A stretch of DNA of 64,000 nt. Source: Bog-532 sp963742875 (lineage in GTDB: Bacteria > Actinomycetota > Actinomycetes > Streptosporangiales > Streptosporangiaceae). The translations under genes and the position numbers were made by a program. A model generated the notes under the pieces. It was not told the origin of the DNA. It made no database searches and saw only the letters and a program-made list of their open reading frames with translations. Shown in pieces: positions 34,615-41,869 of the stretch. Location: positions 310,001 to 374,000 of the forward strand of contig CAVUNO010000017.1 in the NCBI GenBank assembly GCA_963742875.1, in the 5' to 3' direction. Each line of letters starts with the position of its first letter. The first letter of the stretch is position 1.

Positions 34615-37431
34615 ATGGCCCAGGTTTTGTGCCCGGTCGTGGTCGGCAGGGACGCCGAGCTGGAGGCGGTCGACGCGGCGCTGACGGCCGCGATGACTGG
34701 GCACGGCGGGTGTGTAGTGATCACCGGGGAGCCGGGGATCGGCAAGTCGCGGCTGGCGCTGGAGACGGCCGGCCGGGCGGCCAGCCGTGGCATCCGGGTC
34801 GTTACCGGCCGGGCGGTGCCGCAGTCCGCGACCGCCGCGTACCGACCGCTCACGGATGCGCTCGTGCAGCTCCTCCGGGACCGGGCCGTTCCCGCTGACA
34901 CGGCGATGGAGCCCTGGCTGCCCGCGCTGGGCGCGCTGCTGCCGGGGATGGCTGGCCTCGCTCCGGCCAGCGGATCGGCCAGTGAAGAGGTCTCCCCCGG
35001 GATCCGCGCTGAGGCGCTGATCCAGCTTCTCCGGCGCCTCGCGCCTCGCGGCCTGGTCATCGTGCTGGAGGACCTGCACTGGGCAGACCCGGACACCGTT
35101 GCCCTGATGGAGTACCTCGGCGAGCACCTTGACGGCGAGTCGTTGCTGTGCGTAGTTACCCTGCGCGCCAACCGGCCGTCGGCCGCACTGGAAGTCGCCC
35201 GCCGGCAGCGGGGCAGGCCGGGCGTACTTCAACTCGGACTTGATCGGCTCAGCGATGAGGACATGGCGCGCATGGTCCATGCCTGCATCCCCGGAGCAGA
35301 GGCGGAACTGCTGCGCCGGGTGCAGGCCTCCGCCGAAGGAGTACCGCTGCTGGTGGAAGACCTGCTGGCGTCTCCCGGGCTGCCGGAGTCGTTCACCGAG
35401 ACGGTCCGCGAGCGCCTGGCCGGGTTCAGCGAACCGCAGCAATCGGTGATCGAGGCCGCTGCCATCCTCGGCCGCCACTTCGACTGGGAACTGCTGCCGG
35501 CCGTGAGCGGCCAGACCGCGGCGCTGGTGGCGGAGACGCTGGGGCTCGCTGTCGAGCAACTGCTGGTGAGCGCCGAGGGCACGGCCTTCCGCTTTCGCCA
35601 CGCGCTGACCCGCGAAGCGCTGCTCGACACCATGCTGCCACCCCGCCAGCGGGCCCTGGCCTCGGCGGCGCTCGCCGTTCTTGACGCCGCACACCCGCGC
35701 CTGGAAGGCGGCCTGCGCGAGCTGGCCGTCGACCTGGCGAACCGTGCCGGGGACCGCCGCCGCGCCGGAACGCTGCTGAGCGAGTCCGGCGGCCAGGCGC
35801 TGGCCTGGGGGGCGCTGGCCACCGCGATCGGCACCCTGCGGCGTGCCGCTGACCTCCTCGAAGGCACTCCCGAGCGCGAACGGGCGGAACTTCTTCTGGT
35901 GGAATCCCTGGCCCTGGCCGGGCGGGTGGAGGAGGCAGCGGCGGCCGGCGGCCAGCTCATCACCCGGCTCGGGACCGAGGCGGCGGAACTCCGGACGGAG
36001 GTCCACCTTCGCCTCAGCCAGGCCGCGGTGGCCGCCTCGCGGTGGCAGATGGCACGTCACCATCTCGGCGCCGCCCGGGACCTGGCCGGAACCAGCCCAC
36101 CGGCCGGCGTGCGCGCCCGCATGGGCGTCCTCGATGCCGAGGTTGCCTTCGCAGCCGATGACCTCGATGAGGCCCGGCTTGTCGCCGAGAAAGTCCTCGC
36201 CACCGACGACGGCGCTGCGGATGTCCGCTGTCACGCGCTGGAGCTCATCGGCCGGAGCCACCGGCTGCATGATCTGTCCGCCGCCCGCTCCGCGTTCGAG
36301 AGCGCGCTGGTTACCGCGGAGACCGCAGACCTGCCGTTGTGGCGGCTGCGCGCCCTGCACGAGCTGGGCACCATCGACCTCTTTGATCACGCCGGAGTGC
36401 AGCGGTTGTCCGAGGCGCGGCGCGCCGCCGAGCAGATGGGTGCGCTGAGTACCGTGGCGATCCTGGATCTCCAGCTCGCCGCGGGCCACACCTGCCGCTG
36501 GGAACTGGACACCTGTGATGCCCACGCCCAGGCCGCCGTCGACGCCGCCGGGCGGCTCGGCCTGAACCAGGTCCGGGCCAAGGCGCTGGCGGTACTTACC
36601 GGCAGCGCCGCCATGCGCGCCGACGCGGAGCAGGCGGAGGGGTACGCCGCCCAGGCCATCGCGGCCGATCCGGACGACCGGATGCTCGACGGCTTCTGCT
36701 GGGCCAGCCGGGGAGCGGTGGCTCTGTTCGGTGGCGATGCCGCGGCGGCCGTGGAACCCTACGCCCGGGGAATGGCGATCCTGGCCCAGCTCCCGCACGC
36801 CGAACCGGCGGGGCTGCGGGCGCTATGGCCGCTGCTCCTGGCCTCACTTGGCGATCGCCGGGCGGCACGGGCGATCGAGGAGGCCCGACGGCTGGGCGTC
36901 GGCGCCTTCCGGATGAACCGGAGCCTTATCGGCTATGCCGAGGCGGTTCTGGCCGGGCGGGCCGGGCAGCGGCAGCGGGCAGGAGAACTGGCGGCGGCCT
37001 GCGACGTCGGCTTCACGAACTGCGAGGGCTGGGGCGACCTGGCGAGGTTCTGCGCCGCCCCCGCCGCGCTCGCCGACGGATGGGGCGATCCGCTCCGCTG
37101 GCTGACCGAGGCCGAGGCGGGATTTGATCGCCGGGACCTGCCCCGCCTGGCCGAGCACTGCCGCGAGCTGCTCAAGGAGTCGCAGCCCAACCCCTGGGTA
37201 GCGGCGGGAATCACCGCCCGAGAGGCGGACGTGCTGCGCCTTGTCGCCGGCGGGCTGGCCAACAAGCAGATCGCCGCACGGCTGGAGCTGTCGCCACGCA
37301 CTGTGGAGAAGCACGTCGAGAGCCTGCTGCGCAAGACCGGCGCTCGCTCCCGGACCGGCCTGGTGGCGGCCGCCTCCCCTGCCGCTATCCGCGACTCCCA
37401 GCGGCCGTCTCCTCCCCCCGCAGCTATATAG
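34615..37431 (+). CDS. Large LuxR-family regulator with N-terminal AAA/STAND ATPase (LAL type)
   Basis: The likely start is ATG 34615 (MAQVLCPVVVGRDAEL), 93 codons inside the longest frame. The 938-residue protein has VVGRDAELEAV, Walker A GEPGIGKSR at about residue 41, Walker B LVIVLEDLHWADPD, a winged-helix ARC region, a long TPR-like helical middle, and a C-terminal LuxR HTH (GITAREADVLRLVAGGLANK, QIAARLELSPRTVEKHVESL). LAL regulators activate catabolic or antibiotic genes. The co-directional cupin 165 bp downstream is the nearest target. Confidence 0.9.
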   Translation: MAQVLCPVVVGRDAELEAVDAALTAAMTGHGGCVVITGEPGIGKSRLALETAGRAASRGIRVVTGRAVPQSATAAYRPLTDALVQLLRDRAVPADTAMEPWLPALGALLPGMAGLAPASGSASEEVSPGIRAEALIQLLRRLAPRGLVIVLEDLHWADPDTVALMEYLGEHLDGESLLCVVTLRANRPSAALEVARRQRGRPGVLQLGLDRLSDEDMARMVHACIPGAEAELLRRVQASAEGVPLLVEDLLASPGLPESFTETVRERLAGFSEPQQSVIEAAAILGRHFDWELLPAVSGQTAALVAETLGLAVEQLLVSAEGTAFRFRHALTREALLDTMLPPRQRALASAALAVLDAAHPRLEGGLRELAVDLANRAGDRRRAGTLLSESGGQALAWGALATAIGTLRRAADLLEGTPERERAELLLVESLALAGRVEEAAAAGGQLITRLGTEAAELRTEVHLRLSQAAVAASRWQMARHHLGAARDLAGTSPPAGVRARMGVLDAEVAFAADDLDEARLVAEKVLATDDGAADVRCHALELIGRSHRLHDLSAARSAFESALVTAETADLPLWRLRALHELGTIDLFDHAGVQRLSEARRAAEQMGALSTVAILDLQLAAGHTCRWELDTCDAHAQAAVDAAGRLGLNQVRAKALAVLTGSAAMRADAEQAEGYAAQAIAADPDDRMLDGFCWASRGAVALFGGDAAAAVEPYARGMAILAQLPHAEPAGLRALWPLLLASLGDRRAARAIEEARRLGVGAFRMNRSLIGYAEAVLAGRAGQRQRAGELAAACDVGFTNCEGWGDLARFCAAPAALADGWGDPLRWLTEAEAGFDRRDLPRLAEHCRELLKESQPNPWVAAGITAREADVLRLVAGGLANKQIAARLELSPRTVEKHVESLLRKTGARSRTGLVAAASPAAIRDSQRPSPPPAAI

Positions 37432-37596
37432 CTATATAGCCCCGGTTCCTCTCCCCGGCCGCTGCATAGTCCCGGCCCTCCCCCGGCCACTACGTAGTCC
37501 CGGCTGGCATCTACGTGTTGTTCCCGATGTGACGGCGGGCGGCCGGCTGGCAGGCTGGCCTGGCCAGGCAGGCCAGCCAAGGGAAGGCAGCACCAG

Positions 37597-38115
37597 ATGC
37601 TCGAAGCTGCGAGAGTGACCGTGGCGGTCAAGAACATCGACACGCCCGATGAGCGGCGCGCGTCCGAACACGCCGCTCTCAACGTGGTCAACCTGCCCGG
37701 CGTCACGATCGCCCGCACTGTGTATCAGCCCGGTTGGAAGTGGTCGACCGACGTCAAGCCCGTCGTCGGCACGGAGGCCTGCCAGGCGGCCCACAGCGGC
37801 TACATCATCTCCGGCCGGTTCCACGCCCGCATGCACGACGGCCGCGAATACGACTTTGGCCCGGGTGACGCGCACGTGGTGTCGGCCGGTCACGACGCCT
37901 GGGTGGAGGGCGATGAGCCGTGCACCGCGCTTGACGTCGCTTTCACCGGACGTGCCCTGGCCGGGTATGTCGGCCGCTGTCCCTGCGGGGTTGAGTTCCG
38001 GGTCGCCAGCGACGACCAGTTCGGCCTCCTTGTCGCCGCCATCCGCGAGCACGCGCGCGGCTCCCACGGGCACGAGCTCACCACCCAGCAGGTGCTCGCC
38101 GAGGTGACGGCATGA
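37597..38115 (+). CDS. Cupin-domain protein with Cys-containing C-terminal extension
   Basis: ATG 37597 follows GGGAAGG. The 172-residue protein carries the cupin core: YQPGWKWSTDVKPVVGTEAC, AHSGYIISGRFHARMHDGRE, GPGDAHVVSAGHDAWVEGDEP. It resembles the 119-residue cupin at 1912. It has an extra 50 residues (GRALAGYVGRCPCGVEFRVA and an amphipathic helix). RCPCG could bind metal. Its stop overlaps the ATG of a 46-codon ORF (ATGA), so translation is probably coupled. Substrate unknown. Confidence 0.87.
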   Translation: MLEAARVTVAVKNIDTPDERRASEHAALNVVNLPGVTIARTVYQPGWKWSTDVKPVVGTEACQAAHSGYIISGRFHARMHDGREYDFGPGDAHVVSAGHDAWVEGDEPCTALDVAFTGRALAGYVGRCPCGVEFRVASDDQFGLLVAAIREHARGSHGHELTTQQVLAEVTA

Positions 38116-38252
38116 TCAGCTCCGACCTGGAGGGCACCGGCCTGGAAAGCCGAGTGGCGGGCTGGGCCGCCAGCGCCACCATCGACGATGCAGCGGCCGT
38201 GCGGGCGGTGATCGAGGCCTACATGTACCAGCAGATGCCGGAGCAGTTATGA
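38112..38252 (+). CDS. 46-residue protein translationally coupled to the cupin
   Basis: ATG 38112 overlaps the cupin TGA as ATGA. The peptide reads MISSDLEGTGLESRVAGWAA, then SATIDDAAAVRAVIEAYMYQ, then QMPEQL and stop TGA 38250. It is acidic and predicted helical, with no TM. The terminator hairpin begins inside its last codons, so the cupin and this ORF form a complete operon end. It is too short to be listed by many gene finders, but the coupling and composition argue that it is real. Function unknown. Confidence 0.65.
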   Translation: MISSDLEGTGLESRVAGWAASATIDDAAAVRAVIEAYMYQQMPEQL

Positions 38253-38271
38253 GGGGGCTGCTCCGGCATCT
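38233..38271 (+). terminator. Hairpin terminator of the cupin operon
   Basis: AGATGCCGGAGCAG (38233-38246) is exactly complementary to CTGCTCCGGCATCT (38258-38271) with an 11-nt loop containing the stop codon. Confidence 0.85.
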
Positions 38272-38313
38272 AGCGACTCCGCCACCCGGATCCGGGCACC
38301 TTCCCTCGTCCGT

Positions 38314-38432
38314 TAGCCGTCGCCCAGCACGACGCGGCGCCGACCGTCACGCTGATCTACCTGCCCGCACAGGGGCCGTGCAGGTAGACGGCGGCGTGAC
38401 CGGAGCCGTCGGTGTGCCAGCTGCTGGGGGTG
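38314..38432 (-). pseudogene. Relic of the same secreted-type C-terminus as at 6897 (copy B)
   Basis: The minus strand reads SSWHTDGSGHAAVYLHGPCA, then GR and an in-frame TAG, then ISVTVGAASCWATANG. Compared with copy A (KSWHTNSSGNADVCLRGPSA, GTQINVTVGAASCSTTASG), the order is the same and DNA identity is high in ACGACGCGGC and CCGACCGTCACG blocks. The stop replaces the Gln codon. It is clearly a dead copy. Confidence 0.55.
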
Positions 38433-38439
38433 GCCAACC

Positions 38440-39852
38440 TCAGGTGATCGTCTCCGTGTGGGGGGTGTACCCGTCGTCGTCCACGTAGGCGACCTCGATC
38501 CGGTCGGGGTGCAGATCGAGCACGGCGAAACCGAACCGGATCCGCTGCTGGCCGTCCTCCCGGACCGTGCGGGTGCTATGCCACGTGATGGGCGGGCTGC
38601 TGCCGGCCGGCGGCGCGGGATCGGGCAGGATGGGCACGCCGCCGTGGCCGAGGCACCGCGGGTAGCGGACGCCGTCCGCGGCCCCGTAGGTGATGGCCCG
38701 GTGCTCATGGCCCCACCACCACGCCGTGACGCGGTTCTCGCGCAGGACCGGGGCCAGCTTAGCCGGAAGCGTGCTGCCGAGATCAGGCTTGTCGTAGACC
38801 GATACGAGCTGATGGTGGCTGAACAGCACCAGCTTGCGCGACGAACCGGCGACGACATCGGCAACGTACGTGGCCTGCGGGTCCTGGAGGACCGCGATCT
38901 GGCCGGCCGAGGTGACATCCGTGTCCCAGGCGGTGTCGACCCCAACGAAGTCCCAGGATGGCGAGCGCAGCCGGAAGAAACTGGTCGGCTTGGCGTCGGG
39001 TGATCGCTGGGCCTGGAAGCGCGGATCGCCCAGGAGCGTGCCGAAGTAGCCGAACCCGCCGCTGTACATGTCATGGTTGCCGTTGAGCGACCACGAGGTC
39101 ACGCCCGCAGCGGCCTGTTCCCGGGTGACCGGCCACAGATCGAGGAACCGCCGCCGGTCCTCGGTCTCAAACCCGGAATAGTAGACGTCGCCGAGATGCA
39201 GCACGTGCACCTGGCGATGGCTGGCCAGGGCGGTGTCAATCGCCTCGTGCATGTGGGCGGCGACATCGCGCGCCCGGGGCAGGCCGGTCCCCCAGTCGCC
39301 GACGACCACCAGCCGGGCGTCGTCCGTCACGTCGTCATACTCGGCCGGGGCCGGGTTGAACGGCGCGTTACCCGCCGCGAGGCGTTCGAGCACGCCTCTC
39401 GCGATGACGATGTACCAGTCCGGGTCGTCGGGCGTAAACGATCCCGGTGAGATATGCAGAGCGTGCTCGACGGCGCGGACGAGCCTCCACCACAGGCTGG
39501 CCGGCTCGCCCGGGTCCGGGACTCCCGCTTCGTCCAGTGCCTCTTCGATGCGGCTCTGCATCATGCTGACCAGCGGGGCGCGGGAGAGATAGGGAACGCC
39601 CGCGGCCTGGCCTCCCGAAGACGCCATCGCGTCGATGTCCGCGGACAGCAGCGCAGCGATCTTGTCCTGCGGTGTCCCAGCTCCCGGAACCTGCGCAGCC
39701 GCGCGCTGAATCACATCCTGCAGCCGTGGGTCGCCAAGCGTGTCCCGGACCTTCCCGGCCTCGGCCCGAACGTGGTCCTTGTCACTAGCGTCCGCCCGCA
39801 TCGTCCGCGCGACCTTTCCCGCCGGGAGTGCAAACAACAGCCGATGGTACAT
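38440..39852 (-). CDS. Calcineurin-type metallophosphoesterase
   Basis: The 470-residue protein has an N-terminal helical region of about 170 residues and then the metallophosphoesterase core: RLVVVGDWGTG, VHVLHLGDVYYSG, WSLNGNHDMYSGG, LVLFSHHQLVS and WWWGHEHRAITYG. These give the GDxxD-like, GNHD and GHxH metal-binding motifs. No signal peptide is evident, so it probably acts in the cytoplasm. ATG 39852 is used; no SD is clear, and ATG 39801 is an alternative. A final beta-sandwich part (IRFGFAVLDLHPDRIEVAYV) closes it. Substrate is not predictable. Confidence 0.88.
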   Translation of the reverse strand: MYHRLLFALPAGKVARTMRADASDKDHVRAEAGKVRDTLGDPRLQDVIQRAAAQVPGAGTPQDKIAALLSADIDAMASSGGQAAGVPYLSRAPLVSMMQSRIEEALDEAGVPDPGEPASLWWRLVRAVEHALHISPGSFTPDDPDWYIVIARGVLERLAAGNAPFNPAPAEYDDVTDDARLVVVGDWGTGLPRARDVAAHMHEAIDTALASHRQVHVLHLGDVYYSGFETEDRRRFLDLWPVTREQAAAGVTSWSLNGNHDMYSGGFGYFGTLLGDPRFQAQRSPDAKPTSFFRLRSPSWDFVGVDTAWDTDVTSAGQIAVLQDPQATYVADVVAGSSRKLVLFSHHQLVSVYDKPDLGSTLPAKLAPVLRENRVTAWWWGHEHRAITYGAADGVRYPRCLGHGGVPILPDPAPPAGSSPPITWHSTRTVREDGQQRIRFGFAVLDLHPDRIEVAYVDDDGYTPHTETIT

Positions 39853-40011
39853 CTCAGGATCCCATGTCCGCAGCTCGTCCCCGGGACGTCGAGATCGATG
39901 CGCAACGACGGGTAAACGGCTCGGGTTGCCTGGACGTCCTAGGCTTCGGGCGCATCGCTGCGCTACGTCAACTACCGTCCTGCCGTGCGCTTTGAGACCA
40001 TGTTTCTCGGT

Positions 40012-40017
40012 TAAGAT
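40012..40017 (+). promoter_or_regulatory. Candidate -10 element of the TerY-P operon
   Basis: TAAGAT lies 70 nt before the GTG start of the vWA gene. A TTGAGA is present at 39992, but spacing is only 14 nt, so the -35 is weak. Confidence 0.35.
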
Positions 40018-40086
40018 CAGGACGCTAGGTTGCCGGGCGTGCCGAAGATGAGCGACGTGCGAACCAGCGACACCAAGGGGGCTCCC

Positions 40087-40923
40087 GTGCCGTACACGGC
40101 AGAGATCAGCCGGACCAACCCGTCCTGCTTTTTCTTTCTGGTCGATCAGTCGGCTTCAATGATTGACCCGATCGGCGACGCGAGGGCAAGCAAGGCGGAT
40201 GTCGTGGCTGACGCCCTGAACCGCCTGCTCACAGAACTTGCTATCCGCTGCGCTAAGGAAGAGGGAGTACGCGATTATTTCTACGTCTCCGTTCTTGGCT
40301 ACGGCAGCCGATCAGTGCAAAGTGCCTTTCGCGGAGAATTGCAGGGTCACGATCTGATCCCTATCAGCCAGGTTGCCGATCATCCGCTACGCGTCGATCA
40401 GCGCGTCAGGAAAACGCCAGACGGCGCGGGCGGCGTGATTGAGGTAAAGACCGACTTCCCGGTATGGGTGGAGGCCCTGGCGAACGGGGCCACGCCCATG
40501 TGCGGTGCGCTCGCGCGGGCAACGGAGCTGATTTCGGCCTGGATCGGCGAGCATCCCCGCGGGTTCCCGCCGATCGTGCTCAATCTCACCGACGGCGAGG
40601 CCAATGACGGAGATCCCATCGCCAGCGCACGGCAGCTGACACGGCTGCGGACGGACGACGGGCCCGTTCTCCTGTTCAACCTGCACATATCCGACCAGGG
40701 TGGCGCCCCGATCACCTTCCCGGCCGACTCATCGAGCCTGCCGGATGTTTACGCGCGCAGTCTCTTCGACATGTCAAGCGAACTACCGTCGCACATGCGC
40801 GAGTATGCGGCCAGCAACCACTACGACGTTCGCGAGGGCAGCCGGGGATTCGTCTACAACTCCGACATTGTCTCGCTCGTCCAGTTCCTCGACATCGGTA
40901 CGCGCGCTCTGGCCTTGCGGTAA
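40087..40923 (+). CDS. TerY-like von Willebrand factor A domain protein, first gene of a phosphorylation triad
   Basis: GTG 40087 (VPYTAEISRTNPSCFFFL) has AAGGGGG 5-6 nt upstream; TTG 40030 and ATG 40048 are in frame but poor. The 278-residue protein is a single vWA fold with the MIDAS: DQSASM (Asp 20, Ser 22, Ser 24), a later Thr in NGATPMCGALARA, and LNLTDGEAND with the third metal ligand. It starts like other TerY proteins and has no TM. It is followed after 4 bp by the PP2C-like gene. In TerY-P systems the vWA protein is thought to be a phosphorylated scaffold. Stress or phage defence is inferred. Confidence 0.85.
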   Translation: MPYTAEISRTNPSCFFFLVDQSASMIDPIGDARASKADVVADALNRLLTELAIRCAKEEGVRDYFYVSVLGYGSRSVQSAFRGELQGHDLIPISQVADHPLRVDQRVRKTPDGAGGVIEVKTDFPVWVEALANGATPMCGALARATELISAWIGEHPRGFPPIVLNLTDGEANDGDPIASARQLTRLRTDDGPVLLFNLHISDQGGAPITFPADSSSLPDVYARSLFDMSSELPSHMREYAASNHYDVREGSRGFVYNSDIVSLVQFLDIGTRALALR

Positions 40924-40927
40924 CCAG

Positions 40928-41863
40928 ATGAGGGCGAGCCTGATCGCCTACTGGGCGCCCAAAGAAGGCAGCTCTGCCGCGGAGTACGAGGACGCCTGGC
41001 GAATTTATCCCGGCCCCGCTGACGAGCTCCCGGGCAGTTGGGTGGCGGTGGCTGTCGCCGACGGTGCGACCGAAAGCCTCCTCGCTCGCTACTGGGCCGC
41101 GATGGTGGTGGACGAGTTTGCGCTGGCCCGGGGCTCTGCGTGCGATGCCCGCTCGTTTGCTGAGACCGCTCTCGCTCTCGCGGACCGATGGCCCGATGTC
41201 GTGGAGTCCTATATGGCTGAGCGCGAGAAAGCCGCCCGGCCGCTTCGCTGGTATGAGCGTCCCGGCATCGAAAAGGGTGCCTTCGCCACCCTGCTCACGC
41301 TCCAGATGAAAATCGATACCCCGCTCGAGGACGCTGCAGAGCCGGACGACAATGCAGACCCGCACGACAATGCAGACCCGCACGACAATGCAGACCCGCA
41401 CGACAATGCAGACCCGCACGACAATGCAGACCCGCACGACGCTGCACAGCCGCACATGGATCCCGGCACACCGCGCGTCATCGGTGACTGGAGATCCGCG
41501 GCGATTGGCGATACGTGTCTCTTCCACGTACGTGACGGACGGCTCCAGGCCGGCTTCCCGCTGAGCGAAAGCGGTAGCTTCGGCACTAGTCCCGCCCTGC
41601 TGGGGAGCTGCGATACTGATCCAGGACCGATCGTGGATCACGTCCGGCTCGCTGGGGGAACCGTCGCCGAAGGCGATGACTTTTTCGTCTGTACGGACGC
41701 GATGGCGGCCTGGTTCCTCGCTCGCACCGAGGAGGGCGGCAAGCCATGGGAGACCCTGCGGGATCTCAACGAGATGGGGTTCGCGGAATGGGTTTACGAG
41801 GCCAGGCGGACCGGCGGGCTGCACAATGACGACGTGACCCTCGTGCACATAGATATCTGGTGA
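40928..41863 (+). CDS. PP2C-like protein phosphatase of the triad, with a DNADPH repeat insert
   Basis: The 311-residue protein begins at ATG 40928. Diverged PP2C motifs are visible: WVAVAVADGATESLLARYWA (motif with the first metal Asp), a GDTCLFHVRDGRL segment, DDFFVCTDAMAAWFLA (TDA in place of TDG) and HNDDVTLVHIDIW at the end, with the last metal Asp. Between them lies an acidic insert of five exact DNADPH repeats and one degenerate copy, encoded by 18-bp DNA repeats. It sits between the vWA and kinase genes with 4- and 6-bp gaps. It presumably reverses phosphorylation by the kinase. Confidence 0.83.
   Translation: MRASLIAYWAPKEGSSAAEYEDAWRIYPGPADELPGSWVAVAVADGATESLLARYWAAMVVDEFALARGSACDARSFAETALALADRWPDVVESYMAEREKAARPLRWYERPGIEKGAFATLLTLQMKIDTPLEDAAEPDDNADPHDNADPHDNADPHDNADPHDNADPHDAAQPHMDPGTPRVIGDWRSAAIGDTCLFHVRDGRLQAGFPLSESGSFGTSPALLGSCDTDPGPIVDHVRLAGGTVAEGDDFFVCTDAMAAWFLARTEEGGKPWETLRDLNEMGFAEWVYEARRTGGLHNDDVTLVHIDIW
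41348..41437. repeat. Five perfect 18-bp tandem repeats coding DNADPH
   Basis: GACAATGCAGACCCGCAC is repeated five times without a change, followed by one diverged copy (41438-41455, DAAQPH). Perfect identity suggests recent copy-number change. The insert lies in a loop of the phosphatase fold. Confidence 0.97.
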
Positions 41864-41869
41864 CCCCGC

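Noticed and set aside
34483..36798. Minus-strand frame of 771 codons opposite the LuxR-type regulator
   Set aside because: It mirrors the real gene and has no motif or start signal.
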